Of a stretch of DNA of 64,000 bases, positions 10,427 to 22,676 are shown one piece after another. A model generated the notes under the pieces. That model worked only from the letters and a program-made list of their open reading frames with translations. It had not been told where the DNA came from and ran no database searches. The DNA is from Rostrohypoxylon terebratum (taxonomy: Eukaryota; Ascomycota; Sordariomycetes; Xylariales; Hypoxylaceae). The position numbers were made by a program, and so were the translations under genes. The stretch's first letter is position 1, and every line of letters starts with the position of its first letter. The stretch lies in NCBI GenBank assembly GCA_022497145.1, contig MU385962.1, positions 1-64,000 of the forward strand, given 5' to 3'.

Positions 10427-12601
10427 ATGTATGGACGGGCCGAGCCACGTCAGCAGCCTGGATATGCTTGTGAAGGTACGTTCTAACGTCTCAGCCCCCG
10501 GCAACACCAGTAAAATGTCGGCGTATGACTCCAAAAAGAAGAATAAGGGCCTGCGAATCTGGAACAGCTGAAATATTCGAACCCGATACTAATTGGATGA
10601 AACCACAAAGAATGTCGTAAAAAGAAGCTTCGGTGCGATAGGCAGCGTCCCCAATGCGGTGCCTGTGCAAATGCCCAAATTTCTTGCGAAGTAAACGACC
10701 GTCGTGTACCTCGTGGTCCCAAGAAAGGGAGCATAGGTGCCCTTCGTAGTCGCATCTGTAAGTTGTTGTGGATACTCAAAACGATGTCGTCGATAGCGCT
10801 AAATGTGAAGTTAGTAGCACTCGAGCGACGTCTCTCTACATCACAAACTGAGGATGGCGAGGGACAAGAACTTAGCCTAACGGCCGATTCTCCAACAAAA
10901 GAAAATGCTACTGCTCAATTTCCTTGTACGTTACTAGAGCTTACATCTATAAGTTTCCCCTGTCAGACGGTATTCAGCTCCGGCGCATCTGAGACAACTT
11001 CAACAAAAATTTGCTTTCTTCTAAAAGGTGCAATCACTAACTCTCACTACAGTGCCAGACTGGGATATGCAGCATCAAGAACGTCCGCCTGGTAACCCGA
11101 TACCTATAGCTTGGGGACCACCTCCTCCGCCGGCGGAGGGTGTACCTCATTCGCCGCTGCTATTCACTGATGTGCAAGTTTTGCCAACGATTGCAGCATC
11201 CTATCCATCTCCTAAGCAGAGCCCGGCTTCTGTCACCGATGCTTTTGTGCCTGATCTCGCAAAAGCTGATTTGTGAGTTGTTTCATCCGTGAGTGGTTGT
11301 AATCTCAAAAGCTAAGCTTACTCTATCTACAGGATACAACTATATTTTGACCGTGTCCATCCAATTGTCCCTATCCTCAACAAATCGAAGACATTCAGAT
11401 GGATGAACGATAGTCACAACATGAGCGATGCTCGGCAATGCTTGCAATGTGCTATGTGGACGTCTGCTACTGCCTTCTCGAGCCAGTTTGGCGGGTTTCA
11501 GGAAACCATGTACGCCAAGACTCGGTATATGCTTGATCAACTGGATTTGCATGGCAACGACGCTTTGGTCTGTCAGATCGAACACGTCCAGGCATGGATT
11601 CTGATCACTTTCTACGAGTTTTCTCGGACAAATTACCGCCGTGGTTGGCTTAGTGCCGGCCGGGTATTTCGCTTGGTACAACTTTTAAGACTCTACGACC
11701 TTGACGGTCCCAAACCCTTAGGACCGGATCGCGAAGAGGACCCAATCTCAACGGAAGAGAAGAGGCGCACATTTTGGGTCGCCTACTGTCTTGACCGATT
11801 TATCAGTGTCAGCGAAGGCGCACCTATGACGTTGAGCGAGGAAGTGGTGAGCTCTGCCCCCTCCGCGCAAGCACCAAGAAACTCATGCGGGGGAATATTG
11901 CTAATTATTCTTCTTGATAGGTCTACACGCGTCTCCCATGTCTGGATATTGATTTCCAGAGGGGCATTGTACCACAAGAGTATTTCCTAGCAGAGACCAT
12001 GTCTTCGGCGGAAATAAGACCACATGCGCCACTGGCGGAGTGCGTCATCCTGGTCACAATCTGCAGTCGAGCGCTATCGCATAAGCAAATATATACGATA
12101 GAGACACTTTACAGCAGCATTCCCCTTGATTTCTCTTCGAGGCATGAATGGTTAGACGGCATGCTTACACGCCGGCTTAATAATCTGCAAGTCAACTACC
12201 CCACGATAAGCGTAGCTGAGAACCCTATGATTATCTTCTCATACATGGTTGCTCATGCTACCGTTATATATCTCTGCCGAGTTGTCGAGTCATTATCAAG
12301 GAATGACCAAAATCACTCTATAGTTTGGGAATTTCAAGAGCGGGGATTCTGGGCTGCTCAAGAAATTGCTCGACTGGCGAAAGAACATGAGCATCTTGGC
12401 TACTTCAAGGCACATACATTTATGCCCCTTACGATCTACCTGAGCGCGACTAGGCTCGCAAAACACCTAGAGGTCCGAAAAGGCGAGCTAGAACCCAACC
12501 AGATACGAGAAGTGGACAACTCTCTCCACACCGCTATCGAGGCTTTGCAGAAGCTGCAGTCAGTGAATAATCTCGCCACTTATTACCTACAGCTTCTGTA
12601 G
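10427..12601 (+). CDS. Zn2Cys6 transcription factor with fungal-specific middle homology region
   Basis: Six exons read in one frame after removing introns 10476-10610, 10758-10814, 10926-11052, 11273-11332 and 11847-11920, all GT-AG and most with CTAAT/CTAAC-like branch sites. They give about 573 residues. The first intron splits the zinc cluster: Cys15-x2-Cys18 is completed across the junction, giving CX2CX6CX6CX2CX6C (Cys15, 18, 25, 32, 35, 42) with the core CRKKKLRCDRQRPQC. A short coiled-coil-like linker (LALERRL) and a proline-rich stretch follow. Then comes the fungal_trans region, beginning around LIQLYFDRVHPIVPILNK and including RGWLSAGRVFRLVQLLRLYD. The protein would be a nuclear DNA-binding regulator; targets cannot be read from sequence. 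It stands alone between two long gene-poor spacers, 3.6 kb from the broken efflux pump. The third intron is the least certain. Confidence 0.88.
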
Positions 12602-15600
12602 CAAAGTCCGTCGATATACCCACACTCCTAATTTATGTAACTAGGTAGGTAGGTACGGGATACAACTAGGTGCGCTCCCGTCACAACTCGAAGACAAATG
12701 GGGTTTACAAATGGCACATTCCCATCGGAGCACGTACGAGTATGCAAGTCAGATTTATTAACATCGTATTATTCATAGACTTTAGATTTAGGGGATATTG
12801 GAGCCGAGGTTTTATGAATAAGCCCTAGCCGTCATCTAGTTTAACCAAAGTTCAACGCACGAGTCTTCTCAAATATGTCATTGTGATGTAGAGCTTGTTA
12901 GCAACACCACCAAACGTCCATAGTATTCGTAATGCATGCAAGACAAGGGTTTATTACCTGTAGGCATTACGATATAGCCATTAAATCAATTGGGAAACTG
13001 GTAAAAAAGTATCTACTCTAATTACTTTCCCAGTATACCTGACCTAGAAGCCTCGGAAATAGCACTGCTATCTGACAATATGTATTATAGCCAACCCCCT
13101 TTTTTGGTGCTCCTGGTTTATGCAACGACCCTTCTATTATTCAACCTCAGATTGTTTTTCTTTTGTTTCAGCTATCTAGGCCTGCGCCAGTAACGTATGG
13201 GGATCCATGACTCTGTGGCTGGCGATTTGCGGCAAGAAATATTTTCCTCTTTTGATCGAGATTGAAAATCTCCGAACTCCAGGCCTAGTTCGAACGATTA
13301 ATGCCTTGACTTTACCATATCAAGGCGGTTCCTGAGGTTGAATCAAGCATTTCGAAGGCGGATCTTTGCCTTTTCATTTCAGTATCCACGATACTAGATT
13401 CCAGATCAATATAATCGCGCGGCTACGCGCATTTGCCAAGGCGGAGCGTGTCTGAGATCTTACCACTTCGAGTCGGACCGCAACGACCGCCATGGAGATA
13501 TCTCACTAGCCACGTAACCAGCTCAAAAGTATATCAATGACATTCGTCACGCGCCTACACCCTTTTAGGATTTGTCTCATACGCTTCCGAACACATTTCT
13601 CGTTAGATGGCGCCACGATACTGCTTTTCTCTTTTTCACCCTCGAGGATTGATCCTTGTAGAGCGTATCCGGGCGCTGAAAGTAAGGTACGTCGCACAGC
13701 TGTGTGTGATTGAGGCATTAACCGTATCGTCACATTTCTTTTCTAGATAGGTAATGAATAATGACTCCAGAGTCCAGAATTTAGTGCAAGTGCTTAAACA
13801 TTCGATTTGAACAGGGAATTAGGAGCGAAGAACGCTATACATCGTCAGCGACCATTGCATGTGCCAGATTGGCAGCGGCGTAGGCAGTGCTCAAGTTGTG
13901 TGTCCGCAAGCTCTGGATAAGCCGGCTCCTATGTCTCACAATAGGGGTAACTGGACCACTAAACCTCCATTCCCATCTAGAACATCTAACATTGGTCTAC
14001 CTCTAAGTATTCACATGTGAAACCGTCTGTATATACCTATGGATTAGAAGTCTAAGACTTCCATACTCGTGAGACAGTATGCAGATTATGGCACAATTAA
14101 ATAAGCAAGCAGCAACTTTGACTATTTAACCATCAGTTTCCGCGTCGGAATTTATCATCTTTCTTCGTGTTGGACGACTATTTGCAATCGTCATAATAGA
14201 TCTATCAATACTTTCGATTTTTCGGTAGCAGTGAAGACAACTTGAACGTCGCTCTGTGGGGCATGATGACTGACGGACAAGAATTCAGTCGCGGTTAGCA
14301 GCATACACCGACTTGGTCGAGGCCTCTTTAGACACGGCTATGATTGAATCGGAGCCTATCATTTACAGCATCGCGCTTACTTCCAGACCTGCGTACCATC
14401 AAACACGTCAAGTCACACAGGCTATCGATCGGTTTTCCTAACCTGGGGAAGATCCTCCAAGGATTAAGCAAGATGAACGGGTTCCCGCATCCACAGAACC
14501 ATCACGGTCCACGGAATTTACTAACTACCGAGCAAAGAATATCCATATTTTCGGCAGCTAGATCTCACTCGCCACATTTTGGATGATATACAGTCCTAGG
14601 TAGACACTACTAGGTACTACTGTTCTCAGACAAAACTCTTCAGACCGGAAATTTGGTAGTCTCAACCTGGGATCCGGACGACCGGACTGCATGGAAAAAT
14701 TGTGGGGATGCGATAGAAAAGAACGGAGGCTTCGGAGGGTACAAGAAAGCTAGGACGCTGATCTCCAAGCGTACCTAGGTCCTAGGTAGGTAAGCAGTTC
14801 GACGCCAACACTATCATTATTTCGCCACTACAATTGGTTATATTCTCACCGCATCCGACTCCATAGTGAATACGACGGGTACCTAATTCTGACCTATAGG
14901 TTGATGGTAGTATAGTCTTTATTTCTCAAACAACGACTACATGATCAGAACTGAATCGAATTGGGAAATGGTATACTCATCGTCTTTTCTCGGATATTTG
15001 CGATCCGGAAATGTCAAAGCACAATTTCTTCGAGAGTCAATTACGCCATCAGCTTCAAAACCTCCTGGGAGGGCATACCCGAATGTGGAAGACAGTGTCC
15101 GGAGCTTCTGGACGGCGAACTGTGTCGTGACGTCTGCATGCCCCCACGGTTGATCAACAGCAATATAAAAGTTACATAACTTATATGGAAGTTGCTGCGG
15201 CCCGTAAAGCGGCCATTAGGTAGTTTGTACACTAATGAGTCACGTAATGTTTCCCCAATCCAATATCAATAGGGCTTGCAGCAGCCACATTCGGTACTAA
15301 CCGAGAAGAGAGTGCTGGCAAACCGGACCCGACACCGACCTAGCACGGTAGATCATTTTCAACGTATAACATGATGCGGGTCTGGCTTCACAAGGCGCCA
15401 AGCCGGGCTCGTGCTGGATCTGTTCAGCCGGTCACAAAATTTCCGAGATCTATGTGACGAACATACAGGGCTCTCTAGATAACTATGCATGCTGTGAAGG
15501 TGGGAAGGGGTTCCCACTTCCGTGGTAGGTAGAGCGACGGAAGCAGGAGTGTGTGATTCGGGACAACCCGGGACCAGAGCATTGGGATTATTTATTTCGC

Positions 15601-16819
15601 TAGCTCTTCACCCCCACCATGGAAAGCAATGCGGTATGCATTGTAAGACCCGAGGGGAAGGATGGGTAGGGCGACAGATCCAATGTTGAGCGGGAGTTGT
15701 GTCCGGTGTCATCTAGTAAATACTTATAGCCTCTGAGCTTAACATAGCTATGGCGGGTCTTTCAGACCGGTCTCAGTTTGACCGAGTATAAACTGGGTCC
15801 AAAAGTAAGGGGAACGCGTTTCTGACTCAGATCTGCTTGCACGTACTACTCATAGCCCAATCGCGACGAAGCCTCGGTTTAGAGCCTGCTTTTGCTTCTG
15901 GTCGTAGCTGAAGCTCATAGAGGCGGTCTGGTTTGCTTTGGCTGGTAGCTTGATAAGCGGGATACAATCAAAATATTGATAGGTACCTAGTTGCATAAAG
16001 CAACGCACCCAATCGGGAGGTTTGTGGCTGCTTACCAGTTCCCCTACCTATCCCAGGCGCCACTGTGCGCTGGGCTAGTCGATATTTATTCAATACATCA
16101 AAATATTGCGAGCCGACATGAATCGTCAAATTGTGAAAGGCTACGATCATAAGGTGATCGACGAAGCGTATCATGAGGGATATTATTGGGAGTAAAAGGC
16201 CGAAGAAGATGCATTACACATGCGGGTAGGTACTTATTAGGTAGGTATTACCCAACGTTGCATCAAACAGCATATAACATCTAGGCGGTGTATTGCAAGT
16301 ATCATCGATGGCTTGGCAACTTGAGCCAATCAGAACTCAAGTAAAGCACGGAACGTTCGATATGATTGGTGATTCTCCTCTGTATCCTTTAAATTACAAC
16401 AAAGATGCTTTCTAAATAGAATTGGTTAATATCCATAGTGGGCTCACTGTCATAGGATGATGGGGTGAATGATCTTATACAAAATGGCTTCAAAATAGGT
16501 TACTGTAGGTGCCTGGTGGACAATTGGTTTTTAATAGAGATTAATGAATAAGCGTATATAGATTACCTAACCAAAAGAATATTTCTGGCAAAATTTTGCT
16601 TCGCCTCTGTTTTGGCGGCGACGTAGCAGCATAGCCCACCGTAAACCCCTCACGGTACACAGCCCGATATAGCCTCACATTGCAATCCAAAATCCCATGA
16701 ATGTAATCCCCCCCCAAAAAATCGAAGAATTTCCAATTGACTGATTATCCGTACACTTGAATATCTTCTCAACGACCGTGATATTGAGACACAGAACGCT
16801 TCCCATTCATAACAGTAAT
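12602..16819. other. 4.2-kb intergenic stretch, no gene seen
   Basis: Contains only short open frames with no recognisable domains and several CCTAGGTA-type words (about 12.64, 14.77 and 16.24 kb). Small coding-like fragments on the minus strand around 13.3-13.7 kb and on the plus strand around 14.35-14.58 kb could be remains of decayed genes, but none can be assigned to a family. Confidence 0.5.
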
Positions 16820-19800
16820 ATGGGTGCTTTAGCCGCTCTAGGGTTGGTATCCAACATAGTCCAACTCATAGACTGTGGGTTCAGGGTTATTAGTTTGGCA
16901 AAAGAATTACATGAATCAGGGGAAGAAGCGACCTATTCCAATATGAATTCTGGCTTTCTAGCGCAAGAAATGAGAGAGCTGAGCTTAAAGTTGATGAAGC
17001 AACTACCAGCATCTGATCTAAGTGATGATGAGAAGGCGCTGTCTCGGCTTACTGATCAATGTAGCCGACTTTCCAACAAACTCTTGGTTTTATTAGATGA
17101 CTTGAAGATAAAGAAGCCAGGAAGCAAAGTGGACATAGTTATGGGAGTACTGCGAAATATGAGGAAAAAGAAAGAACGGGATCAGCTTGAGGCAGACCTT
17201 AACAATTGCGGGCAGCAGTTGAACATACAAATCAACAAAATGTCTCAGTATGTAGGTATCCATCTGTATAATTAGAATTTGCCTGTTTCTCACACGTGCC
17301 TAGGTCGGGTTTAACACAAAAGTTAGAGGAAACTCTTAGCATATCGTCGATGACCCAGCAAGATATACTACACCTGAAAGACCAGGTACAGAAGCTCCAA
17401 CAGAATCCCATGGTCGACTCAGTGGACACCGCAGATTTTTTCAAGAAGCTTCAAAAAGTTATTGAAACTCCACTGCAACACTTTTGCCTCTTACAGGACT
17501 TACGAGATCCCCGAATGCTTGATCGTTTCGAGAACGTGGACACCGCGCATGGAAAGACATTCGAGTGGCTGATTCACGGCCCAGATAACTCACGAAACGA
17601 TGCAGAGGCAGAGGATTACACCAGTGGTGATTTTGAAGCTAAGTCACAGAAACATAGAGAATTTGTTTCTTGGTTACAAGACGATATTGTCCAACCCTCT
17701 GGATCTAGCACTGTCTCGAGTCGACTCCGTGCCGCGCACAAGCAAAGTATTTTCTACATTGCTGGAAAACCCGGAGCTGGCAAATCAACTCTCATGAAGT
17801 TCATATGCCAGAATAAAGTCACCCTCGAGAGACTGGAATCTTGGTCGGGCGAGAAAAAACTCATTTGCGCAAAGGCGTTCTTTTGGAGATTAGGGAATGA
17901 TGAGCAGAAGAATTTGACGGGGCTAGCAAAGTGTCTGCTCTATCAAATCTTCATTGCAGCGCCCGCATTGATACCAACGGTCTCCTCTCTTCACGCACAA
18001 ACCTACTTCACAACATTGAGAAGATTGCTCACAAATGGTCAGACCTTTGAAAAACATAAGATAATGCTGTTCATAGATGGCCTTGATGAATATGAAGGCA
18101 GACCTTTGGAGTTGATACGAGAGATTTTGGGCTGGACGATGGGAAGCTACAATGACTTAAAAATATGCGTTGCTAGTCGACAATGGAATGAATTCGAGGT
18201 TGGGTTCGAAGGATGTCCAAGCCTCCGAATCCACGAGTGGACGCACCATGATATCAGGAATTTCGCCATGGACAGATTCGAAGAAATTGGGGACTTGGCT
18301 GTTCTGATCGATACTAGGGAGCTCAAGACACTGGCTGAAGTGATCGTTACCAGAGCTGAGGGTGTCTTTCTCTGGGTTCGGGTGGTCTTAGCTTCCATCG
18401 AACAAGGTGTCCTAAATGGTGATGATTTTAAAGACTTGCAGAAAAAGGTTTCTGCCTTCCCGACAGAGTTGAAAGACTTATATCAATACCTGTTTGACTC
18501 CATACCCGAGTACGATCGTCAAATGGCATTCGAGACTCTCATTTTGACTTCCCATTATTCAACGTCTTTACTACAGTACAAGTTCCTCGGCGATCTATCC
18601 AAAGACCCGGACTTTGCGATTAAAATGCCTCTAGTTCCCTTGTCAGAGGAAACTCTAAGGAGATACTTAGCTCACACCAGACGTCAGATAAACGGCCGGT
18701 GTAAATGCTTCCTTGAAATTCGTGCCGTCTATCCTGATACAACAGAATGCTATCAAGGCGAAGAGATTGTGTCATACATGCATTCGACTGTAGAAGAATT
18801 CCTCACCCAAAAGCATATAAGAGATGCCATGGAACCCTACGTTGGCCATATCGACACCTTCGATCGACTATGCCAGACGTTCATTGCCCTTGCAAAGTCT
18901 ATACATATGTTGCATTTGTACTCATCAAAAGATTTGGAGACATCAAAGAAACTGGGAAAGCAGTCCAACTTTACAGCTGTCCTTGAGGCCATAATCGTGA
19001 GATTTACCGCTCAAATGTATGACCGTCCCTCTCTATTCCACGTTCCAAGGTTAATAGACAGATTCTTGGACTTCTTAAACCATATCAATTTGATAGTGGT
19101 GCAGAAGTTTGAGGAGCATGGATTGATACCTGGCTACGAAATCGTTCACCATAATTTCATCTACTTCTCCAACTCTGGTAGAGGCTCTTGGATAGAACGT
19201 TCTACACTATTTTTATTGCCGGGTCAATTTGTCAAGACATTAGCTGCTCAACGTTTGCTGTTTGAATATTTTGAACAAGGCAGATACTGCGACCTGCGGG
19301 CCATCCGCCAAGCTGATCCGTTATCTATGGATATAATAGTGAAAGCCATCTTCTCAGGCGTCTCCAGAGGCCTGTACACGCGAAGGGCAATTCGAATGTT
19401 GGAAGTACTCTTTCAAGCCGGCATATCTCCTAATGTGCAGATCGACATAATTAAGGCGGGTGTCAGAACGAAGCTTGAGCTCTGGGATAACATCATGAGA
19501 CGTATATTTCTTAAAGCAACATCTGTAGAAAAGGCAGGTTACGAAGAGGGGCTTGAGTACCAACTGATAGAAGTCGGCCTCCGACATGGAGCGATGGCTA
19601 ATTTCGATCTGGTATTCGGTCCATGTTATGAGATGACAAATACCAATCAACTTATCATCAAAGTAAACGTCTGTGGTGTTAGTGGGTAGGATATCCCTTT
19701 TCGTCTACGAACTTTATATGTCGACTATCAACTGGACATTGTTCAGTACGCAAGGACAATGAATGGCGTACTCACTTTGAGAGACCTACTTGCTTATTGC

Positions 19801-20157
19801 TTTCCTCGGGATTATGACAGTCTCCTCGAATTACCTCACAAAGAAGGTGCAGCTTCGCCTGTAACATCGTCAGCTGAGCCCAATGCCTCACCCACTATGC
19901 CGTTACTTTTTCCACACGAAAGTCGATACATGCATTGCAAATTAAAGGCTGGTGGGAAAAAGAGCAAGAACATCAATATGATGGAATGTAGGCCATGTCT
20001 CACGCATTCTGATAAATGTTTCAGAGATTTTGAGGAAAGACCTCAGGGTAGAGGGCTGGACGGTGGAAATCGAGGTGATATTGTGTATTTCGAAAGCGCG
20101 CGCTGCTTGGAAGAAAGAAATGACCCGTCTGCGTTTTTCAGTGAAGCTGGTTGCTGA
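16820..20157 (+). CDS. NACHT-type NLR (STAND NTPase)
   Basis: Exon 1 starts at an ATG giving MGALAALGLVSNIVQLID, a typical hydrophobic N-terminal helix of fungal NACHT proteins. It joins exon 2 across intron 17248-17303. The NTPase has Walker A AGKPGAGKST at residues 296-305 and Walker B IMLFIDGLDE at 396-405, followed by a CVASRQW sensor-like segment and a helical region like that found downstream of many fungal NACHT domains. An in-frame TAG at 19687-19689 is best explained by a third intron, since coherent coding continues in the same frame as NGVLTLRDLLAYCF. GT-AG at 19663-19746 (84 nt, TTGTTCAG acceptor) or 19611-19688 (78 nt) both keep the frame. The first gives about 1065 residues. No ankyrin, WD40 or TPR repeats are visible. 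Such proteins act in fungal self/non-self recognition and regulated cell death; the ligand of this one is unknown. Confidence 0.85.
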
Positions 20158-20738
20158 GACGATGGAAGATATCTCCCAGCGGCGTTTCTACTAATTTGAT
20201 CATTCACATTAATTGACAGGGCCCCAATGAGCATGTTACACGAAGACAGTGACTCTATTCCTATTGGTACATTGCCCCAAACTATAGTCTTTCAATTACA
20301 TATATGAACGTCACCTGTAAATGTGAATGCATGGACAAAGCATCAGTAGGAAGCACCAACGACAACCAAGCTCATTGACTGAACCTGGTTGGGATTAAAA
20401 TACTAGGAAAACATCGACGTATTTACCTACTAATCGCAACCTGGCGTGCTCCCTTCTACTCGCTGCCGCCATATTACGTAAATGGGTAGCGCTGGAAGTA
20501 TAGAAAGTATGTACGTATATATTAATGGATATCCAGGATCCGATATGTAAAGCCTATGAACCGCAAACCGGAATTTTATAGCATGCCATTGGCCCCCAGT
20601 TATACCCAACCGTATAGATTGCGACCCATCCTACCAGTCTATGATGATCTAAAGTACAACCACCCGCCCTAATCCTGGGTCATCAAATGATCGTGAAATC
20701 TAAATGGAGATGTGAGGCAGTGTGCGCTCGGAGGACTT
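20158..20738. other. Intergenic between convergent genes
   Basis: 3' flanks of the NLR and of the minus-strand CFEM gene. AT-rich with no open frame of note; no clear terminator motif can be called. Confidence 0.6.
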
Positions 20739-21256
20739 TTACAAGGCGAAGACGGCGAGGGCGGCGGCACCGAATAGCCCCATGCCGACCTCGGGTCTGA
20801 CGGCGGCGCCGGGAGTCGAAGTGGGAGTGGCGGTACCGATGACCGAGCTGACGATGCTAGAAGCGGAAGCGACGGCTGAGGCGTCCGGGTTGGCTGCTAC
20901 GGCGGTGCAGATCTCGGGAGCAAGGGTGGTGAGCTCTGGGGAAAGTTTGTTAGCGAATTGGTTCGGTAGCACAGCTAATTCCTCGACAACTTACTTCCAA
21001 TATCGTCCTGGGAGCAGCCGGACGAGAAACCAATGCAGCCGGTAATGCTAGAAATGAATGCTGACTTGTTGTCCCCGCAGAGGCAGGTGAAGTCTTCGGC
21101 CGAGCAGCCGGCACTCTTCGCGGAACTAGCTAGACAGCTCGCGGCGCACGACGGCAGTTGAGAGACGAGGTCTGGGAGAGATGTGGAGCTGGATGTAGAG
21201 TTCTGAGCCGCAACGAAAGCAGCGAAGAGCGACAGGGCGACGGCGGAGAATTGCAT
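20739..21256 (-). CDS. GPI-anchored CFEM-domain protein
   Basis: Two exons joined across a 59-nt intron (20936-20994, GTAAGT donor, CCCCAG acceptor) give 152 residues. An N-terminal signal peptide (MQFSAVALSLFAAFVAA) is followed by a CFEM domain with the eight expected cysteines: CAASC, AGC, FTCLC, TGC, SGC, and EIC encoded in exon 2. A Ser/Ala/Thr-rich stalk and a hydrophobic C-terminus (GLFGAAALAVFAL) fit a GPI-attachment signal. CFEM proteins sit at the fungal cell surface; characterised members bind haem or help surface or host interaction, but the function of this one cannot be deduced. The intron lies just before the eighth cysteine codon region. Confidence 0.92.
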
Positions 21257-22676
21257 GTTTGCGTTATACAGAGTTCAATGTCTAAATGTAAGGATTCGTA
21301 TAAGGAATTTGGTGTTGTTTAGATTTTTCTTATTTTCCTCTGGCCAGCCAGGAGTTGATGCGACAAGGCAGACGAACGATTGGGTCTTTTTTTCTTGCGA
21401 AATGTGAAAATAGCGAGAGGAAACAATATGATCAGACAACGTTAGCACGACAGAAAACACAACGAGCAAAAACGGGCCGTTAAAAACAGTTTGATTTGAA
21501 TTTACTATGACAAAAACAGGAACAATAACGAGCTGAACGAGGAACAATGCTGAATAGGAATAGGTAGTTGTCCAGGTGTGTCCAGATGTAGGCAAAGTTG
21601 GTAAAGTGTAGAAAGTGGAAAAGTGACAAAGTGACAAACGTCCTACAAAACGTTTAGGTAAGGCGGCTGTGCAATCCAGCTGTGCGACGGTGCGACCTGC
21701 TGAACCACTGAACCACTAAATAAAGTAGGCTATGCTCGCTGTATCCATTGTTTTATCCATCAAATCCATCATTTGTAACTTCCAACTTCTTACTATTTTG
21801 CAAGATTTAGAAATGATTAGCACGGATTAGCGTCCACGGATCGAGATGAGTGGACGACAGTTTTTGAGAAGTGGGTCCAAACCCGGTCTTGGCGCTCGTA
21901 TTGAAACGTTTGCCGATTCTTGTCAGGTTTGATGGAATCTGGTTGACGTCACATGTCAGTTATATGTACTTCGTAACTCGTGACAACCCTACCATTCCTA
22001 CAATTCTGCTGCCTAGCAGTCTTGGAGAATGTTTTAAATATCCGGCGTCCGGTCCGCTGGTCCACATAGTACGTACTACATAGTATGTAAGTATACCCCA
22101 CCATCTATGGCTGACGCGAGCAATGTGGCTAGTGCATTTTCGATCTATGAGAATCTATGGCGGTGCAAACGATTAATTATTATTAATACGAAGTACTTCC
22201 TTCGTATCTGGAATTCGAAATGATGAAATTTAGATCGGAATCACCAAATCGCATCTTCTGCATATCATTCGTTCAGCCTCAACACCACCCTTGCAATCGT
22301 CAATCAGATCACCTGCATCCTGTGATTGTGCGTATGTACACTAATTCAATAGCCAACTCAAATTTCCCATTTCCTCATAGGATAAAAGATGGGAAATTCA
22401 GCGCTCAACACATATCTCCATCCGAGTTTTCCAACCTCGAATGCGAGATTCGTTGATATGGGTGCGTCGTGGGTGGCAACCAACAACCTCTAGATTAGCA
22501 TTTCTCCTCTTGAGGGAAGTTGATCACCATTCGAGACATTTTAAAGCCCGCGTGAGCAGCGGCTAGGTAGCACGTCATCCATCCCATCTATTCTTACATA
22601 CTTATCTACACATTTTGGCCCGATGAATCCATTTGACTGTTAAATACCGTGTCCCCATGGTCGCGGCCCTCTTGTC
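21257..22676. other. Divergent promoter region
   Basis: Separates the CFEM gene (minus) from the transporter (plus), so it should hold both promoters. AT-rich with no supported gene. A short near-repeat ACATAGTACGTACTACATAGTATG lies around 22.06-22.09 kb. Confidence 0.55.

Noticed and set aside
19687..19689. In-frame TAG as evidence that the NACHT NLR is a pseudogene
   Set aside because: Two plausible GT-AG introns remove the stop and keep the frame, and the rest of the gene is intact.
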